Shown: positions 1-11,600 of the stretch, one piece after another
Layout of the letters: every line of letters begins with the position of its first letter
Position numbering within the stretch: position 1 is the first letter of the stretch
NCBI GenBank assembly: GCA_964472315.1
Contig: CAYYJS010000008.1
Span: 20,878 to 84,877 of the forward strand
Reading direction: 5' to 3'
From: CAYYJS01 sp964472315
Lineage (GTDB): Bacteria > Verrucomicrobiota > Kiritimatiellia > UBA8416
DNA length: 64,000 bases
Translations under genes and position numbers: made by a program
Notes under the pieces: generated by a model
The model's input: the letters and a program-made list of their open reading frames with translations, nothing else
Databases searched by the model: none
What the model was told of the DNA's origin: nothing

Positions 1-778
1 CGCCCCGGCAGGCTTTTTCCCATTCGGCTTCGGTGGGCAGGCGATAACCCGAGGCATTCCAACTGCACACGATGCTCGGACCATCGTCGTGACTGCCGGA
101 GCGGTAGGTCTGGGCGTTCAGGGTATAAACGGGGGTCAGCCCCGCCAGTTCGCTGCGCGCGTTGCACCAGCGAATGGCGTCCAGCCATTGAATGTCGCCG
201 ACAGGCTTTTGGGACACCTCCGGCGTCTGGCTCCACTGGAAGGTGTAGCCGTTCGTGCCCGCCCAGTCGAAGACCTGTTTCCAGAGGGTGCGTGTGACTT
301 CGTAACGGTCCATCCAGAACGCGGTCAGGGTCGTGTCGTGTACCGGGCGTTCGTAGAAATCCTCTTTTTCGGGGATCGCATCGCCCATGGCGAACGGGCC
401 GCCCGGGACGAGCACCATATCGACCGGCGGCATTTCCGGTTCATCCTGGGCGGTGACCCAGGCGCGCGCCGTCGTGGAGGATTGGTTGTTCCAGTCGGCG
501 CCGGCATTCCACACGATGTGGCGATTAGGCGCGGGCCGGACGCTGCCATAGCCGTCGCCGCTGAAGGTCGAGGCCGAAATGAACGCCGCATCGACAAGCA
601 CGGCGGCCGACACCGAGACGGATGCGCTATCGGCATCGCTCAGATCGTACCAGATATCCACAAGGCGCGAGTTGTCGCGCGGATACATGCGTACATGATC
701 GACGCGCGGCCCTGCCGCAAGCAGACACGACGCAAACGACAAAAAGCTGACCCAAACCAGCACAACGGTCGACTTCAT
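1..778 (-). CDS. Secreted SUMF1/formylglycine-generating-enzyme-type protein (5' part, runs off window)
   Basis: The minus-strand frame opens at the ATG at 778 and stays open to base 1, so about 259 codons are visible and the C-terminus is missing. It begins with a signal peptide (MKSTVVLVWVSFLSFASC...). An immunoglobulin-like N-terminal region follows, with the NRHIVWNAGADWNN motif typical of verrucomicrobial FGE-like proteins. The FGE-sulfatase fold then starts with MVLVPGGPFAMGD, ERPVHDTTLTAFWMDRYEVT and RLPTEAEWEKACRG. True FGEs convert a sulfatase cysteine to formylglycine; most secreted PVC members have no known substrate. The catalytic cysteines lie in the missing part, so activity cannot be judged. 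No sulfatase gene is visible here. The start is supported by the signal peptide, although only a weak GGA precedes it. Confidence 0.9.
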   Translation of the reverse strand, partial: MKSTVVLVWVSFLSFASCLLAAGPRVDHVRMYPRDNSRLVDIWYDLSDADSASVSVSAAVLVDAAFISASTFSGDGYGSVRPAPNRHIVWNAGADWNNQSSTTARAWVTAQDEPEMPPVDMVLVPGGPFAMGDAIPEKEDFYERPVHDTTLTAFWMDRYEVTRTLWKQVFDWAGTNGYTFQWSQTPEVSQKPVGDIQWLDAIRWCNARSELAGLTPVYTLNAQTYRSGSHDDGPSIVCSWNASGYRLPTEAEWEKACRG

Positions 779-1170
779 ATCGAATCCGTTCCAGCGTTAG
801 CGGTTCAGCCGGGATAGGTTCACCGGAATGCCGCCCATCGTCGCCAGACAGGATAGGCGCATCCCGATCGCCTTTGTCCATCGCCGGCCTTCGCCGACGA
901 AGACTTAATCTGAGGTGAAGCATGACAGATATGCGGCATGGTGGTCAAGACGGATGTTGCAGTTAGTGTTGATGTACCGATGCGACCATTATGCGCGCAG
1001 GACGCGTGCGGTTCTCTTGGGCGAGTTGGTGGAAGCATGCTCATACCTCATACGATTTGATTTGTAAGAATCTGTAGTTAAGCAACTTGCGATAACATGT
1101 CGTGATATGGCACGTTCTCTGCTATTACATTGCCGTCGACGTAGGCTTGATTGTTGGAGGCAAGAGACCA
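779..1170. other. Divergent intergenic region
   Basis: These 392 bases separate the FGE-like gene (minus) from the coiled-coil/giant-protein operon (plus). The right part holds a sigma-54-type promoter (1108-1122) and a GGAGG ribosome-binding site (1156-1160). I saw no convincing ORF, terminator or RNA gene in the left 300 bases. Confidence 0.6.
1108..1122 (+). promoter_or_regulatory. Sigma-54 (-24/-12) promoter of the giant-protein operon
   Basis: TGGCAC (1108-1113), five bases, then CTGC (1119-1122). The invariant GG and GC dinucleotides have exactly ten bases between them, as in the consensus TGGCAC-N5-TTGC; the only departure is C for T at the first -12 base. Transcription would begin near 1133, leaving a leader of about 38 bases that includes GGAGG before the ATG at 1171. 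The 10-mer ACATGTCGTG (1095-1104) lies just upstream and recurs inverted near the second sigma-54 promoter at 42347. Confidence 0.7.
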
Positions 1171-2016
1171 ATGAGTTGTGGCGATGATGCAGGAACCCGA
1201 TGCGTAGCTGCCAGATCTCGTATCGGGTGGGTGGCGATAGTGCTTGTCGTCGTGGTGGTGGCAGGGGTTGGCATGTGGCTCGCGCGAAAGCCGGGGTGCG
1301 GGTCCACATGCGGCGCTGTGCCGCCCGTCGACAAGGCGCAACCGTCGCCCTCGGCATCGTCGGAAGCCACGAACGGCGCGATGCGCGAGTTGACGGCGGA
1401 GGAAGTCGCCGGAGTGCGGGGGCACGAGGATCGACTGCGGGAAATCGCCAGGCAGACGACGGCCTTGTATCGGGAGATGGCGGAAGCGCGCAAGGTGGCG
1501 TCGGAGTCGCCTGAGGAGACGCGCGTGCGGGAGGAGACCGAGGCGTTGAGGGTTCGTTACGAGCAGGCGTTCAATGGCGTGGCGGGCGTTTCGGAGTTGC
1601 GGGAGAAGGGTGCGGCGCTTCGGTTGGAGCGGGACGCGGTTTTGGCGTCGAACGTGACGCTGCGAGCGGCGATCGGCCCGTTGACGCCGCCCGACGAGGC
1701 GTTGCGCGCGAAGCTGCGGGCCACGGACGCGCGTGTCGGCGAACTCGACGATGCGATCGGCGGGGTCAACCGTCAGATCGAGGCGCTGAAGGATGCGGCC
1801 CTGGCGGCTGACGTTGGAATGGCGGAGATGCGGCGTCGGTTGGTGGAGTTGGAGCACCTTGCCGAGTTGCGGCGGGGTGAGTCGCCGCGACTTGCGGAGC
1901 TTCAGTCGCGGGCGGCGCTACTTAAAGAAGAGGCTCGGACGATTTCGGAGGCGGTTGCCGGCATACGTGCCAGGGGCGTGATGCCAGGGGCGGTCGGTGA
2001 CGCGGGAACGCGCTAG
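1171..2016 (+). CDS. Single-pass membrane protein with long coiled coil
   Basis: 281 aa. The start at 1171 is chosen because GGAGG sits ten bases upstream; an in-frame start at 1102 lies before the sigma-54 promoter and would not be transcribed from it. Residues 18-38 form one hydrophobic helix (GWVAIVLVVVVVAGVGMW). A short Pro/Ser-rich stretch follows, then about 200 residues rich in Glu, Arg, Ala and Leu with heptad-like spacing, predicted as periplasmic coiled coil. I recognise no catalytic motif. It is first in an operon with another coiled-coil protein and a giant secreted protein, so a scaffolding, anchoring or export role for that protein is possible but is only inference. Confidence 0.8.
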   Translation: MSCGDDAGTRCVAARSRIGWVAIVLVVVVVAGVGMWLARKPGCGSTCGAVPPVDKAQPSPSASSEATNGAMRELTAEEVAGVRGHEDRLREIARQTTALYREMAEARKVASESPEETRVREETEALRVRYEQAFNGVAGVSELREKGAALRLERDAVLASNVTLRAAIGPLTPPDEALRAKLRATDARVGELDDAIGGVNRQIEALKDAALAADVGMAEMRRRLVELEHLAELRRGESPRLAELQSRAALLKEEARTISEAVAGIRARGVMPGAVGDAGTR

Positions 2017-2045
2017 CGAAGCTGCGATAGAGAAAGAGGCGACAC

Positions 2046-2687
2046 ATGGCGATTCGTGGGCTGATATACGGGATAGTGGTTGCCGCGATTGTGTTCCGAG
2101 GGGTGGCCGTTGGCGTTGAAGCGACACGGCGGCCGGTGCAAGAATTGAGCGCGGAAGAGCGGGAGGCGCGGGTCAAGGCGCACCGGGAGCAAGTCGCCGA
2201 AGCGCGGCGGAAGCAGCTTGAGGAGCAGCAGTCGCAAGAAGCCGAGATGCGTCGGATCGTCGATGAAACGACACCGGCCGCGGAGAAGGAGTTTCAGTCC
2301 TGGGATCTGGCCAAGGTGCAGGGCGAGCAGGCAAGCGCGAAGGCATGGCTGGACATGTATCCCTCGGAAGCCCGCCGACTGACGCTTGCCGCGGGTGAAG
2401 CGCGGCAGGGAGTCATCGCCTCGGATCCGGCGATCGTTCCGATCCAGAAACAGATCGACGACTTGCAGTCGCAAATCTACGACCTTCAGAGCCGCCGCAA
2501 TACCCTTGTCGACCAGAACGAGACGGTGAAGGCGTCCGTCGCGGCGGTTCAGTCGTTGAGGGACCGGCAGCGTGAAATGGCGGTGTGGGAGCAAAAGCTA
2601 CGTTTGCGCGCCGAAGTTTTGGCAAAGGATGCCGTACGGACGGATGCCGCGCCCGATGCGGACGTGAAAGGGGAGCCCCATGAGTAG
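2046..2687 (+). CDS. Exported coiled-coil protein
   Basis: 213 aa. The N-terminus (IRGLIYGIVVAAIVFRGVAVG) looks like a signal peptide or uncleaved anchor. The rest is charged and helical: a Glu/Arg/Lys/Gln-rich segment at about residues 30-75, then a second heptad-like segment at about 135-200. The ATG follows an AGAGG-type site. The gene starts 29 bases after the preceding coiled-coil gene, and its stop (2685-2687) overlaps the first possible start of the giant gene (2680) by 8 bases, so translation is probably coupled. Family not recognised. Its resemblance to its neighbour in size and style suggests they are partners. Confidence 0.8.
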   Translation: MAIRGLIYGIVVAAIVFRGVAVGVEATRRPVQELSAEEREARVKAHREQVAEARRKQLEEQQSQEAEMRRIVDETTPAAEKEFQSWDLAKVQGEQASAKAWLDMYPSEARRLTLAAGEARQGVIASDPAIVPIQKQIDDLQSQIYDLQSRRNTLVDQNETVKASVAAVQSLRDRQREMAVWEQKLRLRAEVLAKDAVRTDAAPDADVKGEPHE

Positions 2688-5600
2688 GTTGGAATCGCCT
2701 TGCATGCAGGCCTCGGACTGCAGTAAATTTAAGGGATGGTCGGACGAGAACATGTCCGACCTGAAAGCCAAACATAACGCCGAAGGGATGCGTATGAGAA
2801 ACGAACGTCGCGAAGGCTGGCGGAAGCTCCGTTGGGCTCCCGTTTTGGCCGCCTTGTCGTGTCTGATTTGCGTGGGACCGGCGTACGCCCAGATTGGTCA
2901 GTCGCCGCGCGACATCCCGGACTACAAGTTCCTGGTTCACCCCGCCGTTCCCAAGGATGGTACGCATCCGCTGCAGGGCGGCGGCATGGATGCCGGCGCG
3001 ATCCGCGGGATCATGGAGCAGACGATCGAACCGTATTGGAAGGAGACATCCTACCACACGCCCGACAATACGACCGGCGAAACGCTCAACGGTTTCTATG
3101 CGGATACCAAGACGTATGGGTATGTCTGGGTGCCGTGGCCCGCGAACCCGACCGGCCCGCGTCCGGATTCGTATACCGATGTGTATGCGCCCGGGGTCGA
3201 TCCCAAACCGCCGCGGCCAGTCTCTTTCGGTGGTGAACATAACTGGGAATCGGGTGGGCCGAATGGCGAGCCGCCCGCTCTATTCGGATCGATGCCGTTG
3301 GTCGACGGGTACTGGACTCCCGGCGAGCGCTTTTTCGACGGCAACCTGAATGGGGAATGGGATCCGGAGATCAACGAAACGAACACGGTTCCCGATGAAG
3401 ACCGCTGGGTGGCGCAGAACAAGCGCAACACGCAGATCGGTTATCATAGTGTCGTCGGACTGAACTGGACCGTTGGCGCGCGACCGTTCCCGGCGTACGA
3501 CCCGCTGCGCGGCGAGGTCTACGCCGACTACAGCGCCACCAGTGTCGGCGGATCGAGCACCGTGATGCAGGAAGGCAGTTCCAACCTCGTTCACACTGTC
3601 GATTTCAACACGAATGTCCAGATCTACGTTGCCGATCCGATCGGCAGGACCAATCGGGTTGTCGAAGTAAGCGAGCATGATTTGACGCCGGCCGATGGCA
3701 AGCGCTCGTTCGAGGGCGACTTTTTCCATGAGTTCGTGGAGCCCGGCGAAGCGCCGCTTGCGGGCGAACGCCCGGCGGCTTCGCATCTCGATATCGTCAC
3801 GAACCAGGTGTTCGACTACAACATCGACGGCATGACCGGTTTGCCGCTCGTGCGCCGAGCCTATCACGTGACCTTGACGAACCAGGCGCTGTTTGTGCAG
3901 TACGAGCGCTACGAGAATGCGGATGGCACGCCCTACATTGGAGCAACGCCGAGCCCGACCATCGCCCGGATCGTCCGGGTGCCCCTGTACCAGGCGTCGG
4001 AGTTGTTCGGCGAGATCGTGACGCCCGCCCTCGTTCTTCTCTACGGTTTGAACCCGCCGGGCCCGGGCGAGAACCATTACTGGGATACGGTCCACCCGAC
4101 GGCTGGGTTCTGGCCGGCACACCATACGGATGCCGGCGCGTTCGCTCGGTGGGATCCCGGCAGTCAGGTGATCACCTTTGTGCCGGAGGAGCCGTACGAG
4201 GACTTCATCAGCTTCTGGTTGCCCCTGCGCGGGATACTGCGGGACGGACGCTGGATTACACGGGTTGTCGGAATCAGCATGCATGGGACCGAACCGCAGG
4301 CGCCGAACGCGGCGCCGGATCCTGCCTCCTGGATCACGTACGCGCAATACGTGAGATACTTGTCGAACAACTATCCGGGCGATGTCTCCAGCCTGATCGC
4401 GCGGTGCGGCAACGGTGTCTACGACGGGCCGGACAACTTCGGCGATCGAATCGACGCGCGCATGCGGATTACCGGGGACACGATGACGCCAACCAGCTTA
4501 AAGCCCGGCACCACATTGACGACGGCCGGCGACCTCTGGGACCCGCATGGCTGGTTCGGATCCTATGAAAACTGGTGGTTGACCACGTTCCAGCAACCGG
4601 TGATGCCTGCCAACATCGGCGCCTACGACAATCCGGCCGGCGGCGGATGGTGGGGGTCCGATGCGCTTCCGATAGTCGCCGCCTACCAGACGCCCGAGCA
4701 GACTGTTCCCGAGGGAATCTACGAGTTCGTGCTGTCCAATCAGGTGACCGGTGTGAGCGTCACGAATACAGCGGACGACCTGGCTGACTTTATCGCGACC
4801 AATGTGGGTGCCTGGGTCGTTTCGCAAGTGATCACGAACACGGGCGTGTGGTATCCGCCGCTGGGCGGAACATGGGACTACGACGGACCGCGCGAGTTTC
4901 TCGATTTGCCGTCGTCGATCTACCATCTCGGTAACACATGGCCTGTTCGCGGGCACTACGCCGACAATCCGTATCCGGTGGGTGGCGATCTCAGACTCGG
5001 CGAGGTTACCTCGCCGTGGAACAACTCCATATCCGGCCAAGACATCGGGTCGGGGAACCCCTCCGCGGCCGGCGCGATCGGCAACGGCGATGGCTCCATT
5101 TTCGCCGGCGGCCCGTTAGCCTATGGCGGGCATGGACAATATACGTATGACGCCTACAACATGCTGAGCCTCGAAATCGCCACATGGCGTCTCGACGGCA
5201 CCAGTTTCACGGGACCGCGGGCACCCGCGGTGTCGCAGGCCTGGGGCCCGTTGACGCCCGTCCGGTACGGTGGCGACCATCGTGACGTCAACATTAACGG
5301 TCTGATCGATCAGGGCGAGACGATTCCGGCCACAAGTCACTGCTACTATGCCGACGATATCAGCCTTGTGGCGGTGACGCCGCCGTCGCCGGACGGCGGA
5401 TTCACTTCGCCAGGCGCTTTCTGCAGATACCCGTTCAACTGGGACCGCTATGCCGAAGACATCATCGAAGCCTACGACTACGCGGAAGACTACCAGGCCG
5501 TGCAGCTCAAGTATCCCGGACAGGTTTCGGATACGCCGTTGACCCCTGTTCCGCAGGGCGCCGTGGGCGTGCCGGTTGCCGGATTCGGGCAGCGTCTGCT

Positions 5601-8600
5601 GGCGTATGCGCGCGGCGCCCATCGTTCCTCGTATCTTGCCGGTGACGGGCTTTGGGTGGATTTGAACGCCGATGGCATTTTCAACGGGGACTATCTTCTG
5701 GCGGATCCCAGCGGCATGTTGGCCGACAGCACGGCCGGCGTGGCGCTTCCGCAGGCCATGTATGTCGACGTGAATGGCAACAGCGAAGTGGATCCCGATG
5801 CCGATCTGGCGTGGGTCGACTGGAACGGCAACGGTCGCTACGATTCGGAGCCCGTGCTGGCCGATTCCGGGATGCTGGCGCCCGGCGATCTCGGGAATCC
5901 CATCGACTACATCAGTTACAACGCCCAAGTGGTCTACCGTGACAACGGCACGCCGCCGGGGTTCCAGTATGGCGATTATGCGTGGGTCGAGAATTGGGAT
6001 TATGCCGCAACCGGCGGCGTCGATAATGTGTTCGACGAGACCGACAGTCTGATCCTGAGTTGGGGTGCGCCTCTGGTCGGCGGCGAAGGAGCCGATGGCG
6101 TGATCCCGGGCGCCTACTACATTGCGCGCGTGGCGCCGGCAAACGGACTGCCGGACACCGGGTGGCAGCCGGGAGACGATTTGTGGATCGACGACGGCGA
6201 CGGCTACTACGTTGGCGAGGACATCCTGCTCATCGGGCAGCGGCAGGTCTACCCGACGATCAACGCGCGTGCGCTTTACGATGGGATGGCCGGCGTGCCG
6301 ATGGCGAACGTCTGGTATGCGGATCTGAATGGCAATAGCTTCTACGATGCGGCCGGAGATGCGCGCTGGATCGAGGGATTCGGCGTCGCGACGCGCTACG
6401 ACACGGAGCCTATCGTGTACGCGGGGGCGCTACGGGCCGGCAGGGCGGCCGATTACGAGGTCCTGCGGGCGTTTTATGTCGATAGGGACGGCAACGGCAG
6501 GGCGACGCTGGCCGCGGATTACGTCTGGATTGACGCGCATGACGGTGTGGTCACGTTTTCCGACGGCATTTTCAACGATGAACGGATACCCATCTACTTT
6601 GTCGGCCAGCACAACGGTATCGGTCTGGGAATGGACATCTCCGGGAACACGTTCAGTTCGATGCACATGGACGAGACGCGGCCTATCTCCGGGTTCATTC
6701 AGATTGTGCCGCCGACGGCGGTTGTCGTTCTCTCGCACGAACAGGCGCATGATATCCACGGTTGGCCCGACCTCTACGACTATGACGTGTGGGACCCGAA
6801 TGGCGTCGAGAACCATCCGATCGGCGGTTTCGATTTGATGGCGCGCGGCGGACTGGTACATGGCGTGCCGTCGCTGAAGGCGTCGCTGGGCTGGGTGCGC
6901 CCCGTGGATTTGACGGCCGTCCTGCCGCGCGGCGGCGGTCGGCGTACCATCCTGATGTTCCCGATCGAGACCGATGCGGACCAGTATTACGTCATCACGA
7001 ACCCGGACAATCCGGGCGAGAGGATGTGGTTCTGGTATCAGGCCAACTATGGCAACTTCCCCGGTGTGGGCCGGCAAGGTCTCCACATCGAACACGACGA
7101 CTTGAGCGGCGGGCGCGACCGCGCGCCGCAACAGCGCCTGAACAACCACTTCACGTGGGACATGGTAGAAGCCGACGGGCTCGACCAGATGAACGATGGC
7201 GTCAACCAGGGCGGCAATGACGACGTGTGGCCCGGCACGACCGGCGCCCGCCTGTTCACGGCCGACACCGATCCGGCCGCGCGTTGGTGGGATCAGACCG
7301 ATATCGGCCTGCGCGTTCTCGACGTGCGGCTGCCGGCCACGCCGCTCGGTCCGATCGAAGTCGACTTCGAATACTACAGCATGGATGCGGAATGGACCTG
7401 GCCGGCCAGTGGCGTCGATACCGATAGCGATGGCATCGTTGACGCATGGGAGATCCACTATTTCGGCAACCTGACGACGGCCAACAACACGTCGGACTTT
7501 GATGGCGACGGTCTGCGCGACTACGCCGAGTACCTGTCGGATACGGATCCGGGGGACGGGTTCGCCCAACGCGATTCCCGCGAGGACCGTGACGGCGACG
7601 GGCTCTCCAACTATGACGAAGTGGAAGTGTACGGATCGAATCCGCAGGATCCGGACACCGATGACGACGGGTTCCTGGATGGCGACGAGGTCAACCGCGC
7701 CGTCGTGTGCGGCGGACGCCGGACGACGAGCCCGACCTATTCCCGCAGTCCGATTCTCGAACGATGTCTGCGCGTGGATGCCGTTGGTGTCGACGTTCCG
7801 AATATCGATCAACTCAACGGCGAGCGTTACCGTCTGCCGACGTGGACGATCGAATGCTGGGTCCGCCTCGATTCCGCGTCCGAGAGCGGCACGCTGATTC
7901 ACCGACGGACGCATGACCGGACGGGCCGGATCAACCAACCCGGCGGCACCAACGACAACAGCCAGATCAACTTCTCGCTGCGCGTCGACGGCAATGTGCC
8001 GAGCGTTCTGTTCACGACCGAGGGCGGCGTGCGGTACACGGCGGCGGGGCTGCTGCCGATGGAATCGAATACCTGGTACCATTTGGCGGGCGTTTTCGAC
8101 GACGAGCGTGACAATCTGAAGCTGTTCGTCAATGGGTCGCAGCGGGCGGTCATGGACGCCTTGGAGCCATGCGCGCTCGGCCGCATCTCCGAGACGGTCT
8201 ATCCCAGCGGTCAGGTTACGCTGGGCGGCGCGATCCGTGGATACATCGACGAAGTACGGATTTGGACCGTCGCCCGCACGGCGCGCGACATCGCGCAAGC
8301 CATGGGCGGCTTCGGCGGCGAGCGGATCGATGCTCTGAGGGACGCCGCGTTGCCCGCGGGGTGGCTTGCGTTCGGGGACCGGTACTACCAGATTGTCGCC
8401 GCACCGGCGGCATGGAACGTCGCGCGGGCGGCCGCGCAGGCCGCCGGCGGGGACCTCGTGGTCATCAACAGCGCCGAAGAGAACGAGTTCCTGATGACGG
8501 CGCTCGAGACCGCGGGTGTTCAAGCCGCGTGGATCGGCGCCACGGACGCCGCCACGGAAGGCGCCTGGCGATGGATCGATTCGTCCCTGCTTTCCGCCGG

Positions 8601-11600
8601 CTACCGCAACTGGAATGCGGGCGAACCTGACGATGCCGCGCCCGGACAGGACGTGGCCGTGATCGCGGCGGCGAGCTTCGCGCCGCCGGGCGTGACCGGC
8701 GTGCGTGGGGCATGGTATGACGTGCCGGGGTCGAGCACGGCCGCCTACATCATGGAGTTTTCGTCGGTCAACGCCGGGCCGCCGGCCCGCTTGAGCATGG
8801 CCGGGTGGTTCCCGTTTGACGATGGCGGCGCGGCGCCCTACGAGCATACGAAGCCCATCGCCACATTCCTGGTCGGCGCGGGCGCCACGACGAGCTGGCG
8901 GACGACGCTTGAAGATTACACGCATCTGCTCGATTGGCGGTTCTCGCTGCCGTCCACGAACTACGTGGCTGTGACGAACATCACGCCGATGCCATTGCGC
9001 GGCGAGCCCGGCGCCCTGTTCAATATCTGGGACGACGATCGCGACGGTATTCCCGATTGGTGGGAACGGATCTGGTTTGGCGGCAACATCGCGCCGAATG
9101 ACGATCCCGATCAAGACATGCTGTCCAACTATCAGGAGTACCTGATCGACACGAACCCGAAGGATGCCACCATCGAGGGTACATGGAACGATATGGATGG
9201 CGATGGGATCTCGGACAGCGACGAGCTGTTGGTGCACGGCACGAACCCGCGGAACAGGGATACGGACGATGACGGTTTCAGCGACGGCGACGAGATCAAC
9301 TGGTATACGCCGTGCCCCACGAACGGGAGCATCTACAGCAATGGCGTGCCGCGCAACATCACCGACGCGAACTACTCGCGCAGCCCGATGATTCAGCGCA
9401 GCCTGATTCTGGACGGCCAGCCGTTGCTCGTGCCCGAGCGCGAGAGCTTCGCCGGGACCAACCGGTTCGACCTGCGCACATGGACCGTCGAATGCTGGGT
9501 GATGCCGTCGAACAGCGTGCAGACCGGCGCCATCGTCGAGCGCATAACGGCGCTGGGCCAACGCACGTTCGGACTGCTGGTGTCGAACAACATTCCGACG
9601 GTCGAGTATACGACCGAGGTTGGACGTCGCTACTGGGCCGGGCCGCAACGGCCCATTCCGGCGAACGAATGGACACACTTGTGCGGTGTGTTCGACTATG
9701 AAAACCACACGCTGGCGCTCTACGTCAACGGCGTGGCGTACATGGCGCAGATGACGATCGAACCCAACGCCATCGGCGGCGGCGAGACCGTGCTGGGTCG
9801 CGAATTTTCGGGACATATCGACGAATTCCGGGTGTGGAGTCTGGCCCTGCCGGGAATCCTGGTCGACGCCGGGCGCGACATGTTCGGCGGTGGCAATATC
9901 GATTCGAGCCGCACCGTTACGCGCGTGGCCGGCGCGGATCTGGTGTTCCTGATCGACGTGTCGGGCTCGATGGGTGGCCCGATCGACCGTGTCAAGGCGA
10001 ACATCCGCGACTTCGTGCGCGGCGTCGAGGATCTGGGCGTTTCGGTGCAGCTCGCGGGTGTGCATTACAGCGATCCGCTCGACGGTGGCGGCGGCGCGAC
10101 GGAAGTGCCGGATGGCGGCGGATTCTATCCGGACACCGATACCTTCCTGGCATCGTGGTTGGATCCGCTGGCTCTGCAGGGCGGCGGCGACTACCCCGAA
10201 GACGCCTTGGGCGGCATCATGTACGCTCTCGAAGGAAGCAATTTCGATCCAACCTATCAGGTCGGTGGTCAGAAGGTCTTTGTCTTGGTGACGGATGCAT
10301 CGCTAAAGAATACCGAGGACGGCGATACCGGCGCCGTGCTTAGCCTGGCCGAAGTGCAGGCAGCGCTGAGAGCGGCCGGCGTCATCGTGCATGTCGTGTC
10401 CGGTGGCGAACCGGACGTCGAGGCACTCGCCGATGCTTCCGGTGGTCTGAAATTCGATATCGCCCTCGACGATTACACGCCGATCTTCGAAACCATCGTG
10501 TCAACCATCGAGACGAATACGATTGGATACGAACTCCCCGAAACCGCCCGCGTCGCCTGGTATCCGTTTGATGACGGCGGACGCTATGCGGAAGACTACA
10601 CGCATCTGACGAACTGGGCCTATGCGATCGCGAACGTGCAGTCGCCCTATGGGACCGGCGGTTCGGCGTATAGTCAGGGAGGCATCTCCAATCGCTTCGA
10701 TTCGACGGTCTACGTCGACATGCCGAACGAGACCGACGATGACGAAGACGGTATCCCGGATTGGTGGGAGCGTCTCCTGTTCAGCGACGTGATGACGGCC
10801 GCCTCGACCGGGTCGGTTTCGACCGGCACGACGGCGACCGGCACCGTGACGGTGGCATATGCCGACCCGATGGGCGACGAGGACATGGATGGTCTGCCGA
10901 ATATCGTCGAGTACTGGGTCGACACGAACCCGCATGCGCGCGATACCGATAACGACGGTGTGCACGACTACGGCGAGGATTATGACCGCGACGGCATCGA
11001 GAACGGGCGCGAGGCGTTGTACGGTTCCGATCCGCGTCTCATGGATACGGATGACGACGGGTTGACGGACCAGTACGAAGTCGCGCGGCACCAGTCGCCG
11101 ACAAACTCGCTGATGCCGTTCGGCGATGGTGTCGCCTACTTTGACGGCAGCACGAATTCGTATGTCGAGATGCCGCGTCAGCGTCGTTTCGCCATGGATT
11201 TCTGGGCGATCGAAGCCTGGATCAAGCCGCAGGATCTGCGCGAGGCGACGATTATTGCCCGCTCCGTGGAGCCGGACGTCTACAACTACTATCTGGGCAC
11301 ACGGGCCGATGGCCGCGTCGTTGTTCGGACGACCGCATGGGGCGGGGACACCTTCGAGGTGGTGGCGCCGGCGACCAAGACGCTCGTGCCCGGACAATGG
11401 ACGCATGTGATGGGTGTCTTCAATGACCTTCAGGACCGTCTGATGCTCTACATCGACGGGCGTATGGTGGCATCGCGCAACATGACGGAACGGCCGGCCA
11501 TGAATGGCGTGGGTCCGATTCACGCGCGCGTCGGTTCCGGTTTCCGAGGTTGGATGGACGATGTCCGCGTGTGGTACGGGTATCCCGGCAACCGCACCGT

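Noticed and set aside
89..817. Plus-strand open frame of 242 codons at the left end
   Set aside because: It is antisense to the FGE-like gene, which has a signal peptide and clear family motifs on the minus strand.
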